A stretch of 25,161 nt of DNA. Source: a virus. Positions 13,778 to 21,560 of the stretch are shown here, one piece after another. Location of the stretch: positions 1-25,161 of the IMG/VR virus record IMGVR_UViG_3300046519_000235; one strand, 5' to 3'. Every line of letters begins with the position of its first letter. The first letter of the stretch is position 1. The position numbers were made by a program, and so were the translations under genes. The notes beneath the pieces are model-generated. The model saw only the letters and a list, made by a program, of their open reading frames with translations, was not told where the DNA came from and made no database searches.

Positions 13778-13958
13778 AACGCAGCAGCAACAGATAGCCG
13801 TGGTGGTGTATTCACCGACATTGCCTAGGCGTTCACCCTGCGTTACCCACATATTCACCGGGTGGCATTAAAGTGGGGTTGCTGCCATGAGAATCCACCT
13901 GTAAAAAGTAGTCATCTTCGATAGGTGCGACCGCAGAGAGCGGCAGGCGTCACACACC

Positions 13959-13984
13959 AAACCCGGCCATTGCGCCGGGTTTTT
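13959..13984 (+). terminator. Rho-independent terminator before the lysis region
   Basis: A 9-bp stem AAACCCGGC (13959-13967) with GCCGGGTTT (13974-13982) and a 6-base loop is followed by a short T run (13980-13984). It would end rightward early transcription and would need antitermination, or a new promoter, for the late genes. It also lies 11 bp past the stop of the convergent membrane-protein gene. Confidence 0.85.
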
Positions 13985-13995
13985 GCGTTTATGGA

Positions 13996-14373
13996 CTACA
14001 GACTAGGAGCAAGGGCGCTTTTCTTTTTGTCGGTCAGTTGAAAGCTAACAATCACAATCAGCGACATCACTGAAAAGACGGTAAGGCTCATCAAATTCAT
14101 GAGCAGCAGCAAAACGTCAGGCCGAGTCATTGGTTCTACGCTGGTTGCAAATTGAGTCACTTTGCCAACACCAGTTGCTACAAGGACTGCACAGGATAAG
14201 TAGACCCAGATCCTGTATGCCTTTTGCCCCAGTTTCGCCCAAAACCTCCGGAAGCGTTTTTTGTGATCTTCACTGGCTTGTATCCACATCAAGGCAAAGG
14301 CAGGAACTGCTACGAATCCTGCTAGTACGCCAGCGACACCAACTGCAAGGCTTACCAACTCAAAGCTTGTCAT
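13996..14373 (-). CDS. Counter-oriented three-helix membrane protein (moron-like)
   Basis: From ATG 14373, with GGGGG seven bases upstream, this encodes 125 residues. Three probable membrane helices lie at about 7-29, 53-70 and 87-112, with basic loops (HKKRFRRFWAKL at 37-48) and a basic C-terminal tail, suggesting inner-membrane insertion. A start at 14442 is possible but lacks a ribosome site. It reads against all genes around it, the usual arrangement for a separately expressed lysogenic-conversion gene. I do not recognise the family; superinfection exclusion is one idea without direct support. Confidence 0.7.
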   Translation of the reverse strand: MTSFELVSLAVGVAGVLAGFVAVPAFALMWIQASEDHKKRFRRFWAKLGQKAYRIWVYLSCAVLVATGVGKVTQFATSVEPMTRPDVLLLLMNLMSLTVFSVMSLIVIVSFQLTDKKKSALAPSL

Positions 14374-14479
14374 TGAATACCCCCATAAAAAACAAAACGT
14401 GTGAGTTATGAAATTCAGCAGCGGCGAGACCGCGCGATACACAACCGTAAAGTCGTCGACGATTAATCAGGAAAATCAT

Positions 14480-14824
14480 ATGACAAACGAGCAGCAAGCG
14501 CTGGCAGAGATGCCGATCTGGTTAGTGATCGTCCTGGCTCTGGTCGGCGGTGTTTCGGGTGAAATGTGGCGGGCAGACAAGGACGGGGCGAGAGGTTGGG
14601 CATTGTTACGGCGCCTGGCACTTCGGTCCGGTGCCTGCATCGTCTGCGGCGTGTCAGCGATGATGCTAATGATCGGTGCCGGCATGACGATCTGGACCGC
14701 TGGCAGCTTGGGCTGCCTCACTGCAATGGCCGGTGCCGATGTTGCCATAGGGTTGTACGAACGCTGGGCCGCCAAGCGGCTGGGTGTCTGCGAAGTGCCA
14801 CCCTCCAACGGTGAACAGGGGTGA
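14480..14824 (+). CDS. Phage holin-like protein (LydA-type)
   Basis: The protein has 114 residues from ATG 14480, with AGGAAA upstream. Hydrophobic segments lie at about 12-28, 50-67 and 70-90, followed by GADVAIGLYERWAAKRLG, which fits the LydA/phage-holin-3 pattern of small inner-membrane lysis proteins. It would form the lesion that releases or activates an endolysin; no endolysin gene is in the window. It lies immediately before the cos-like repeats and the terminase genes, as in other Pseudomonas prophages. The longer frame from 14408 adds residues without membrane character and is rejected. Confidence 0.72.
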   Translation: MTNEQQALAEMPIWLVIVLALVGGVSGEMWRADKDGARGWALLRRLALRSGACIVCGVSAMMLMIGAGMTIWTAGSLGCLTAMAGADVAIGLYERWAAKRLGVCEVPPSNGEQG

Positions 14825-14978
14825 TGCACCGGTCCGGGGCGCCGAAAAACGCCGGGGACCCTGGGGTTATCCGAGGGGTACGGGGTCGGAAACCCGCGGG
14901 AAAGTGTTAGCGGACAGTTCACCAGCTTAGTGAACTGGGGTGAACAGGTGAACCCCCCGTATTCATTAGGTGAACAGG
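14810..14978. repeat. GGTGAACAGG repeat array before terminase (cos/TerS-site candidate)
   Basis: GGTGAACAGG occurs at 14810-14819, 14939-14948 and 14969-14978, with a variant GGTGAACCCC at 14947-14956. An 8-bp inverted repeat CAGTTCAC/GTGAACTG lies at 14915-14922/14930-14937. The array fills the 164-bp gap between holin and small terminase. A GC-rich segment at 14832-14860 includes GGGGCGCCG and CGCCGGGGACC. In lambda-type phages, cos with its TerS binding sites lies just upstream of the small terminase gene, so this is the likely packaging site. The cut position cannot be read from sequence alone. Confidence 0.65.
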
Positions 14979-14988
14979 ACATTCCATC

Positions 14989-15549
14989 ATGACTGTAATC
15001 AGCAAAACGGAGTTTGCAGCACGGCGAGGTTGGGCCAAATCGTATGTTTCCAAGTTGGCCAATCAGGACCGGTTGGTCCTGACTGAGGATGGCAAAAAAA
15101 TTGAGTTGGAGGCTACTGAGGCGCTGCTCGCCAAGACGGCGGACCCAAGCAAAGCAGGTGTTGCCGAGCGGCATGAGCGGATTCGGTTGGAGCGCGAGGC
15201 CCAAATAGCCGCCGAAGAACCTGCGGTGCCGCAAAACGCAGAGGTGGCGGACTTCCAGAAGTCTCGCGCGCTTCGAGAGCACTACTTGGCGCTGCAAGAG
15301 CGCGACAACTTTCTCAAACAACAAGGCGTTTTGGTCGCGCGTGAAGCCGTCGAAATGGGCGCCTATAACGCCGGCCGCCTTCTGCGCGACCAACTGTTGG
15401 GCATGCCTCCGCAGTTGGCACCGGAGCTGGCCGTCATGACCGACCCCTGGCAAATCGAAAAGCACCTGACGGCGGCTATCCGTCGCTCGCTCGAGGATGC
15501 AGAACGCTTGTCCTCAGCGGATCTTGAACACGCCCTGACCACGAGTTAA
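14989..15549 (+). CDS. Terminase small subunit (Nu1-like)
   Basis: This 186-residue protein begins with a winged helix-turn-helix (MTVISKTEFAARRGWAKSYV, about 1-55) like lambda Nu1 and related DNA-packaging proteins. A helical region rich in Glu and Arg (about 60-110) follows, suited to oligomerisation and to contact with the large subunit. It would recognise the packaging site, probably the repeat array directly upstream. The start at 14989 follows AGGAC. The gene ends 4 bp before the large terminase. Confidence 0.88.
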   Translation: MTVISKTEFAARRGWAKSYVSKLANQDRLVLTEDGKKIELEATEALLAKTADPSKAGVAERHERIRLEREAQIAAEEPAVPQNAEVADFQKSRALREHYLALQERDNFLKQQGVLVAREAVEMGAYNAGRLLRDQLLGMPPQLAPELAVMTDPWQIEKHLTAAIRRSLEDAERLSSADLEHALTTS

Positions 15550-15553
15550 ACCC

Positions 15554-17581
15554 ATGCCTACGGAAATCCCTGACGGTGTAGAGGTGTACCGGGAGGCGTA
15601 TTTCCGAGGGCTGCATCCTGACCCTGACGTCTGGGTCGATGAGTGGGCCGACGAGTACATGCGCATCCCGCGTGACACCGGAGCCGCTGAGCCCGGCCAA
15701 TACCGCACCTCGCGTACACCGTATGCCCGCGAGCCCATGCGTTGTCTGTCTCCGGCTCACCCCTGCAAGCGCGTGATCACCATGGTCGCCTCGCAGCTGA
15801 TGAAAACGCAGATCGCCTTGAACTGGATCGGCGGCCTGATCCACATGGCGCCATCCAATATCCTGACCCTGCTACCGAGCCTCGGGCTGGCCAAGCGGGT
15901 GTCGTCGCGGATCGGCAAGACCATCAAGGCTACGCCAGTGTTGCGCGAGCGTGTCGCGTCCAGCCGCTCGCGGGATGCACGCAACACCATGGACACCAAA
16001 GAGTTCGAGGGCGGTTCGCTGTACGTCACCACCGCCGGCTCTGCGGCCAACCTGTCGGAACTGTCGGCGCGTTACGTGTACGGCGATGAGATCGATCGCT
16101 GGGAAGTGGACATTGGTGAAGAGGGTGACCCCATCGAGTTGGCGGAAACCCGGGGCAGTACCTTCGGCCGTAACGCCAAGTTCTACTTCTCCAGCTCGCC
16201 GACGATCAAGGGCGCCTCGCGGATCTCCGATCTGTTCGAAGGCAGTGACCAGCGTTACTACTACGTGCCATGCCCGTATTGCGGTCACATGCAGGTACTT
16301 GAGTGGGAAAACCTTCTCTACTCGGCCGACTTCAGCGTAGTGCATTACAAGTGCGCAGCGTCCGGGATGGGCTGTGACGTGCTGATCGAGGAGTACCACA
16401 AGGGCGAGATGCTCGCCAAAGGCGAATGGCGCGCCCATGCCGAGGGTGACGGCGAGACGGTGGGTTTCCACCTCAATGCCTTGTATTCGCCGCTGGGCTG
16501 GATGGACTGGAAGTCGCTGGCCAAGCAATTCGAGAAAGCCAAAAAGGCCCAGGCCAAAGGCGATCTGGAGCCCATGCAGGTGTTCTACAACACCCGTCTA
16601 GCGAAGGTGTGGGACAGCGCACAGGAGCAAACCAAGGCCGACACCCTGCGCAAACGGGCGCGGCTGGAGGGCTTCGACCTCGGCTCAATGTCGGCAGCGG
16701 TGTTGATGATCACCGGAGCCGTCGACGTTCAGGCCAATCGCCTGGAGTTCATGGCCATGGGTTGGGGCGTCGGCATGGAGCGCTGGGTCATCGACTTTCA
16801 GGTGGTCTCGGGCGACCCCGCAGACGAACGCACCTGGGCGGCACTCGACGAATTGCTCAAGGCCAAATACCGCCATCCGTGCGGGGTTGGCCTCGGCATT
16901 CTCGCGGTGGCCGTCGACTCCGGCGGTCACCACACCGATGAGGTCTACCAGTTCTGTCGCGTCCGTCGCTGGCGAAACGTGTTCGCCATCAAAGGCGCGA
17001 GCAAACCCGGCAAACCGGTCATTGCTCAACGGCCGTCGATGGTGGACGTGACCTGGAAAGGGCAGACCGAACGCAACGGCGCCGAGCTGTGGTTCGTTGG
17101 TACCGACACGGCCAAGGACTGGATCTACAACCGCTATCCATTCGAGTCCGGACCGGGTGCACTGCACTTTGCCAATGATTTACCAGACGAATTCTTCGAC
17201 CAGTGCGTCGCGGAGCGCAAAGTTGCGCGGTACATCCGGGGCCACAAACGCATCGAGTGGGTGAAGGGCAAAGCCGAGCGCAACGAAGCGCTCGACCTGA
17301 TGGTGTATTGCCTGGCCATGGCGCACTACTTGGGCCTCAACCGTTACAAAGAACACGACTGGGAGCGGGTACGTCAGTCGCTGGCGCAGTCGGGTTTGTT
17401 TGACGAAGCGCTGGGCATCAAACCTGTTCAAGGCGAACGCGTCAGCAACACCGAACGCGCAACACCAGCTGCACCGCCTCAACCGGCGCCGCAACTCGCT
17501 GCACCGGTCGCGCAATCACGACCCGCAGCAACACCACCTAAACGCCGCAGCTCCACCAGCGGTTACTTGAAGAGGCGTTGA
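15554..17581 (+). CDS. Terminase large subunit (GpA family)
   Basis: This 675-residue length is normal for lambda gpA-type packaging motors. The ATPase part has the non-classical Walker A region VASQLMKTQ (78-86) and Walker B-like YGDEIDRW (176-183). CPYCG (240-244) belongs to a zinc-binding patch. The nuclease part shows acidic sites in GAVDVQANRLE (Asp391) and AVDSGGH (Asp455), with KAERNEALD near 575. It cuts concatemers and drives DNA into the prohead. The Pro/Ala-rich tail (about 630-665) may dock on the portal. The stop lies 1 bp from the stop of a convergent moron-like gene. Confidence 0.95.
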   Translation: MPTEIPDGVEVYREAYFRGLHPDPDVWVDEWADEYMRIPRDTGAAEPGQYRTSRTPYAREPMRCLSPAHPCKRVITMVASQLMKTQIALNWIGGLIHMAPSNILTLLPSLGLAKRVSSRIGKTIKATPVLRERVASSRSRDARNTMDTKEFEGGSLYVTTAGSAANLSELSARYVYGDEIDRWEVDIGEEGDPIELAETRGSTFGRNAKFYFSSSPTIKGASRISDLFEGSDQRYYYVPCPYCGHMQVLEWENLLYSADFSVVHYKCAASGMGCDVLIEEYHKGEMLAKGEWRAHAEGDGETVGFHLNALYSPLGWMDWKSLAKQFEKAKKAQAKGDLEPMQVFYNTRLAKVWDSAQEQTKADTLRKRARLEGFDLGSMSAAVLMITGAVDVQANRLEFMAMGWGVGMERWVIDFQVVSGDPADERTWAALDELLKAKYRHPCGVGLGILAVAVDSGGHHTDEVYQFCRVRRWRNVFAIKGASKPGKPVIAQRPSMVDVTWKGQTERNGAELWFVGTDTAKDWIYNRYPFESGPGALHFANDLPDEFFDQCVAERKVARYIRGHKRIEWVKGKAERNEALDLMVYCLAMAHYLGLNRYKEHDWERVRQSLAQSGLFDEALGIKPVQGERVSNTERATPAAPPQPAPQLAAPVAQSRPAATPPKRRSSTSGYLKRR

Positions 17582-17582
17582 G

Positions 17583-18023
17583 TTATGACGGAAGACCAAT
17601 TACTGGCCCGAGGAATTTAACGCCAATCCCAAGTAGTTCAGAAACGGAAGCCCTCAGTGTTTCTTTGCCTCCTTCTTTAGCAGCAGCGGTAATGCTCTCA
17701 CCGAACGATGCACCTCCCTCCAGACTGGCGGGAGTGGCCTTCAGAATTTCAAGACCGCTAGCGGTAAGTACGGCGTCCTGAATGTAGTAAGGGTTGCTGT
17801 CCTTGAATTTAAGGTATCCAGCAGATTCTAGCCATAGGACTGTGGCAATGAAGAACTCAGCTTTTTCATTAGGCACATCAGCACAAACGATATCGCACCA
17901 GCGAGTAGCGGGATCGACAAACGTCGCCGGCATTAATGACTTGGGAACTGGGAATTTTGCATACAGCTCTGCAAGTACGAGTCCGGTTATTTCATTGAAT
18001 TGGTCAATATTGGAGACAGCCAT
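17583..18023 (-). CDS. Moron-like unknown protein, antisense within the head gene cluster
   Basis: This 146-residue protein starts at 18023, with GGAG nine bases upstream on the minus strand. The central part (EKAEFFIATVLWLESAGYLK, then DAVLTASGLEILKA) looks like a winged helix. The C-terminal 40 residues are Gly/Ala-rich and end in a hydrophobic stretch (LLGIGVKFLGPVIGLPS) that could be a membrane or amphipathic helix. No family is recognised. The gene is visibly more AT-rich than the flanking terminase and portal genes, reads against them, and has its stop 1 bp from the terminase stop. Its start codon overlaps that of the divergent gene at 18022. These are marks of a later insertion. Confidence 0.7.
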   Translation of the reverse strand: MAVSNIDQFNEITGLVLAELYAKFPVPKSLMPATFVDPATRWCDIVCADVPNEKAEFFIATVLWLESAGYLKFKDSNPYYIQDAVLTASGLEILKATPASLEGGASFGESITAAAKEGGKETLRASVSELLGIGVKFLGPVIGLPS

Positions 18024-18273
18024 GTCAGAAAACTCCGAGGAGAAAGCACAACAAGTGCAAAAGGTAAAAGCCGCCGCCGAACTCCAGGATGAGCTTCGTC
18101 GGGTAGTGGCAGATCAGTTAACAGGACGAATGGACTGGGTGCGCGCACGAACTTACTGGCGGATCCGTCTTTGCGATATTCCGTCTGAAGAGCTGGCCGA
18201 CGCTCTGACACACGTTTTGGCAGGCGGGAGCTTTCGGCAAGAGATTCAGTCGCGAAACCAGAACTTTGTCTGA
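18022..18273 (+). CDS. Small helical unknown protein, divergent partner of the moron-like gene
   Basis: From ATG 18022, with GGAG seven bases upstream, this encodes 83 residues (MSENSEEKAQQVQKVKAAAE onward). The N-terminal half is a charged helix likely to coil, followed by WVRARTYWRIRLCDIPSEEL and a second helix. The longer frame from 17794 runs antisense to the neighbouring gene and is not favoured. The start codon overlaps that of the gene on the other strand through the shared bases CATG, so each ribosome site lies in the other gene's coding sequence. No family is recognised. It ends 45 bp before the gpW-like gene. Confidence 0.6.
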   Translation: MSENSEEKAQQVQKVKAAAELQDELRRVVADQLTGRMDWVRARTYWRIRLCDIPSEELADALTHVLAGGSFRQEIQSRNQNFV

Positions 18274-18318
18274 CGGTTTTTATATCACAGTGCCACTGCA
18301 TTTTTAGAGCCTCCTCCT

Positions 18319-18525
18319 ATGTCATTTACCCAGAAGCACCTCGACGCGGTTGAGGCGGCCATTGCTCGCGGTGAGAAAACCGTGCGCTACACCGACCGCA
18401 CCGTCGAGTACCGCACCGTCGACGAGCTGCTCAAGGCACGCGAAGAGATTCGCTCGTCGCTGATCAAAGCTGCCGGGCCGCGCTCGCGCGTGGTCAGGCT
18501 GTACCACGGAGGCAAAGGAGTCTAA
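18319..18525 (+). CDS. Head-tail joining protein (lambda gpW-like)
   Basis: This 68-residue protein matches the size and pattern of gpW: a short helix (TQKHLDAVEAAIARGEKTVR), a strand pair with TVEYRTVDELLKAREEI, and a basic tail. gpW closes the filled head and prepares the site for tail attachment. It precedes the portal gene, as in lambda, and overlaps it by 1 bp (TAATG). No ribosome site is evident: the bases before ATG are CCTCCTCCT, the complement of a Shine-Dalgarno. This may reflect the adjacent insertion. Confidence 0.88.
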   Translation: MSFTQKHLDAVEAAIARGEKTVRYTDRTVEYRTVDELLKAREEIRSSLIKAAGPRSRVVRLYHGGKGV

Positions 18526-20006
18526 TGGCCCGCCACTATCCGACGCTCACCCGTAACGGATTCTTGCTGCCGTCGAACATCAAGGCCAGTTACGAAGGCG
18601 CCGGAGAGGGACGCCGATCCACTGGCTGGGATGCTCCCGACAACGGAATCAATAGCATCAACACCCCGGCGTTGCGCAACTTGCGGTCGCGCTCCCGGGC
18701 AGCGGTTCGTAACGACCCTTACGCCTTCAACGTGATCGACAAACGCGTCAGCAACCTGATCGGCACGGGCATAACGCCGAGGCCGAAAACAGACGACGAA
18801 GCCCTGCGCAAATTGCAGCAGGAACTCTGGGACGATTGGGTCGATGAATCAGACGCCGATGAGCGCACCGACTTCTATGGCCAGCAGGCGTTGGCGGCTC
18901 GTACGGTAGAAACCTCGGGCGAATGTTTTGTTCGCCTGCGACCGCGCAGCCTGGATGAAGGTCTCGCGGTACCGTTGCAGCTCCAAATACTCGCGCCGGA
19001 GTTCGTGCCACATGACAAATACGAAACCACAAAAGCCGGCAATATCGTCCGCGCTGGGATTGAATTCACGCCCGACGGCAAGCGGGTGGCGTACTGGATG
19101 TACCTGTCGCACCCGCGCGATGCGTCGTCGCTGAACGCTGGTTACAACCAACTGGTGCGTGTGCCTGCTTCACAGGTGCTGCACATATTCGAGCCGGTCG
19201 AACCCGGCCAACTCCGCGGCGTACCGCGACTGTCGCCAGTGCTTAAGCGCCTACGCAGTCTCGACAACTACGACGACGCGGTGCTGTTTCGCCAAGAGGT
19301 CGCCAACCTGTTCGCCGGCTTCATCAGTCGCCCGGCACCGGACTCCGGTCCAGTGCCGAGAGACCCAGTCACCGGCCAGCCGCTAAGCCTGGATCGCGAC
19401 GGCTTCACCCCGATGGTCGCGCTGGAGCCCGGCACCATGCAGGAGCTGGGGCCAGGTGAGGAGGTTGAGTTCTCCAAACCACCGGATGCCGGCAACAACT
19501 ACCCGGACTTCATGCGGCAGCAACTGATGGCCGCTGCGGCGGGAACGGGCACGCCGTACGAGATCCTCACCGGCGACATGCGCGAGGTTAACGACCGGGC
19601 GCTACGTGTGGTGCTCAACGAGTTTCGGCGCCGCCTGGAACAGCTGCAATTCAGCGTCTATGTCCACCAACTCTGTCGCCCAGTCCGGGCCGCATGGATG
19701 GACATGGCCGTGTTGTCGGGTGTCCTGGTGCTGGACGATTACGCTAAGAAGCGCCGCAACTACCTACGGACTCGATGGGTCCCGCAGGGCTGGGCCTACA
19801 TCCAGCCGGTGCAGGACGTACAGGCGCGGCGGATGGAAGTGCAATCGGGCTTCGCTTCGCGCAGCGAGATGGTCCTCCGCACCGGCTACGACGCGGAAAC
19901 CGTTGACGCAGAAAACGCCGCCGACCTGGCCCGAGCCACGAAGCTGGGCCTCAACTACACAACCCTTGAAGCCGTCGAGGTGCTCGACGACAAGGAGCAA
20001 CCATGA
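18525..20006 (+). CDS. Phage portal protein (lambda gpB family)
   Basis: This 493-residue protein has a lambda-type portal pattern. The N-terminal part carries LRSRSRAAVRNDPYAFNVID (about 52-71) and NLIGTGITPRP, the core EPVEPGQLRGVPRLSPVL (about 222-239), and then a C-terminal clip region with FMRQQLMAAAAGTGTPYEIL (about 330-349). Twelve copies form the DNA entry ring, to which terminase and the tail connect. AAAGGAG lies upstream of the start, which overlaps the gpW stop by 1 bp. The stop overlaps the next gene (ATGA). Length and order match lambda-like head modules. Confidence 0.95.
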   Translation: MARHYPTLTRNGFLLPSNIKASYEGAGEGRRSTGWDAPDNGINSINTPALRNLRSRSRAAVRNDPYAFNVIDKRVSNLIGTGITPRPKTDDEALRKLQQELWDDWVDESDADERTDFYGQQALAARTVETSGECFVRLRPRSLDEGLAVPLQLQILAPEFVPHDKYETTKAGNIVRAGIEFTPDGKRVAYWMYLSHPRDASSLNAGYNQLVRVPASQVLHIFEPVEPGQLRGVPRLSPVLKRLRSLDNYDDAVLFRQEVANLFAGFISRPAPDSGPVPRDPVTGQPLSLDRDGFTPMVALEPGTMQELGPGEEVEFSKPPDAGNNYPDFMRQQLMAAAAGTGTPYEILTGDMREVNDRALRVVLNEFRRRLEQLQFSVYVHQLCRPVRAAWMDMAVLSGVLVLDDYAKKRRNYLRTRWVPQGWAYIQPVQDVQARRMEVQSGFASRSEMVLRTGYDAETVDAENAADLARATKLGLNYTTLEAVEVLDDKEQP

Positions 20007-21157
20007 GCAAAAAAGCGCAGCCGCGCATTTACGACAAGGCCGGTAAGCGAGTCCAGGTTCAGGACAAAAGCTGGTACACCGTGCAAGCCAGCGGCGAGGC
20101 CGAGCAACGCACCATCGAAGTTTTTGTCTATGGCGAAATCGGCTACTGGGGGATCACGGCCAACCAATTTGTACAGGATCTGCGCGCCATGGACGACGGC
20201 ACCTCTCCCGTCATTGTCGCGTTCAACAGCATCGGTGGCGATCTGTTCGACGGACTCGCCATGCACAATGCACTGTCGCGCTTGGGCGAGCGTTGCACGG
20301 GTCGCATTGATGCGTTGGCGGCCAGCGCAGCCAGTGTCGCCGTGTGTGGCGCGCACAAGGTTGTGATCGCGGCCAGCGCGATGTTGATGATCCACAACCC
20401 ATGGACCTATGCGGCGGGGGATGCCGAGGACTTCCGCAAGGTGGCCGACGTACTCGACCAGACCATGGAAGCAATCATCGCGGCCTATAAGGCCAAGGCG
20501 CCAAATATCGATGAGGTTGAATTGCGGCGCTTGGTGGCCGCCGAAACCTGGCTCACCGCCAATGAAGCCGTGGCTCTTGGGCTGGCCGATGAAGTCGGCG
20601 ACGGGGTCAAGGTCAAAGCCTGCCTCGGCCAAGGCGGCGTGTTGCAACGTTACCAGCATGCCCCGGCCGATTTGCTGGCCCAGCTCGACGAACCACCAGA
20701 GCCTGATCCTGAATTGGACCCAGATAAACCGCCACCGACGCCGCCAGAGGCTGACTCAACCAAGCTGGCTTTAATGATCACCCAGCGTTGCGCGGAGGCG
20801 GGGATCAACAACCTGGTCGCGCCACTGCTCAGCTCGACCAAGCTCGAAAGTGAGGCAGTTGTCGAGGCCGGTCTGACACGCGCAAAGGCGGTGAATGACC
20901 TCTGTGTGGCGGCGCGCTTGCCAGAGTTCAGTGCCGAATACGTCTCGGCGGGGCTCGATGTGGCAGCCGTTCGGGCGCGACTGTTCGACAAGATCGTCAG
21001 CAGCGGCAAGGGCTTTGAAATCGACAACAGTCTGCCGCTGGACGACGACCCGGCACCCAAGGTGCAGGCCAAGAAAATCGATCAGCCCTCGATCTGGTCC
21101 GCCCGCCAAGCCGCGCAGACCGGTACACCTCAATCCGCTAAAGGAGCAAGACGATGA
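20003..21157 (+). CDS. ClpP-like prohead protease with scaffold-like C-terminal part
   Basis: Residues 30-205 form a ClpP/S49-type serine protease: NSIGGDLFDGLAMHNAL (75-91), nucleophile Ser108 in LAASAAS and His131 in LMIHNPW. After a Pro/Asp-rich linker (about 232-250) a helical C-terminal region (255-340) may serve as scaffold, as lambda gene C carries Nu3 in its 3' part. The protease probably matures the prohead. AAGGAGC precedes the start, and both ends overlap neighbours by ATGA. An internal ATG near residue 257 could start a separate scaffold, but no ribosome site is seen there. Confidence 0.92.
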   Translation: MSKKAQPRIYDKAGKRVQVQDKSWYTVQASGEAEQRTIEVFVYGEIGYWGITANQFVQDLRAMDDGTSPVIVAFNSIGGDLFDGLAMHNALSRLGERCTGRIDALAASAASVAVCGAHKVVIAASAMLMIHNPWTYAAGDAEDFRKVADVLDQTMEAIIAAYKAKAPNIDEVELRRLVAAETWLTANEAVALGLADEVGDGVKVKACLGQGGVLQRYQHAPADLLAQLDEPPEPDPELDPDKPPPTPPEADSTKLALMITQRCAEAGINNLVAPLLSSTKLESEAVVEAGLTRAKAVNDLCVAARLPEFSAEYVSAGLDVAAVRARLFDKIVSSGKGFEIDNSLPLDDDPAPKVQAKKIDQPSIWSARQAAQTGTPQSAKGARR

Positions 21158-21498
21158 CGATTCAACGAGAGCCGATGCACGCAGGTGAATTCCTCCTGTC
21201 CGAAGCGGCCGGCACTATTTCCCGTGAAGCCATCAACGTCGCTGCCGGTCCTGCCTTGGAGCCGGGGCAAATTCTCGGTCTGGTAAGCGCGACCGGCGAA
21301 TTCGTACCGTATACCCCGACTGCCGAAGATGGCAGCGAAAATGCGATCGCCATTCTCTACGGTCCACTCGGCCAGTCGGATGTGGTCCGTCGCGGACGTG
21401 CGGTGGTGCGTCTGGCCGAGATCAGCGAAGCCCACCTGACCGGCCTCGATCCAGCCGCGGAAAAAGCCCTGGCGGCCCATTTCTTGATCGTCCGCTAA
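21154..21498 (+). CDS. Head decoration protein (lambda gpD-like)
   Basis: This 114-residue protein matches the bacteriophage head-decoration family: a flexible N-terminus with EFLLSEAAGTISREAI, then ALEPGQILGLV, ENAIAILYGPL and a C-terminal strand region. Trimers cap and stabilise the expanded capsid. AAAGGAG lies before the ATG, which overlaps the protease stop. A strong hairpin terminator follows, before the capsid gene. Confidence 0.92.
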   Translation: MTIQREPMHAGEFLLSEAAGTISREAINVAAGPALEPGQILGLVSATGEFVPYTPTAEDGSENAIAILYGPLGQSDVVRRGRAVVRLAEISEAHLTGLDPAAEKALAAHFLIVR

Positions 21499-21518
21499 GT
21501 CAATCACCTCGATTACTC

Positions 21519-21541
21519 AACCCGCCCTGTGCGGGTTTTTT
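21519..21541 (+). terminator. Intercistronic terminator-like hairpin between decoration and capsid genes
   Basis: AACCCGC (21519-21525) pairs with GCGGGTT (21531-21537) around a 5-base loop, followed by six T (21536-21541). It lies between two highly expressed structural genes and just 8 bp before the capsid ribosome site. It may attenuate transcription, protect mRNA ends, or require late antitermination. Confidence 0.75.
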
Positions 21542-21560
21542 GCTTTCTGGAGATAGCTAC

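Larger units (their letters stand above)
13477..13995. other. Gene-poor region with heptamer repeats; possible replication or late-control site
   Basis: These 519 bp contain no convincing gene. One open frame (13473-13871) is judged spurious because its codons are interrupted by DNA repeats and its protein looks random. The stretch holds a cluster of GTCCCAC heptamers in both orientations (13503-13777), a short AT-rich segment near 13657-13700, and a terminator at 13959-13984. Directly after the primase-helicase and late-regulator genes, it is a candidate origin or late control region. Confidence 0.5.

Noticed and set aside
13473-13871. Open frame of 132 codons starting GTG and overlapping the late-regulator stop
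   Set aside because: Its protein looks random, with no helix or domain pattern, and the frame is filled with GTCCCAC DNA repeats. The overlap start is suggestive, so it stays a weak possibility, but a DNA element explains the stretch better.
14476-15465. Minus-strand open frame of 329 codons across holin, cos-like region and small terminase
   Set aside because: It is antisense to two recognised genes and a repeat array, and has no ribosome site.
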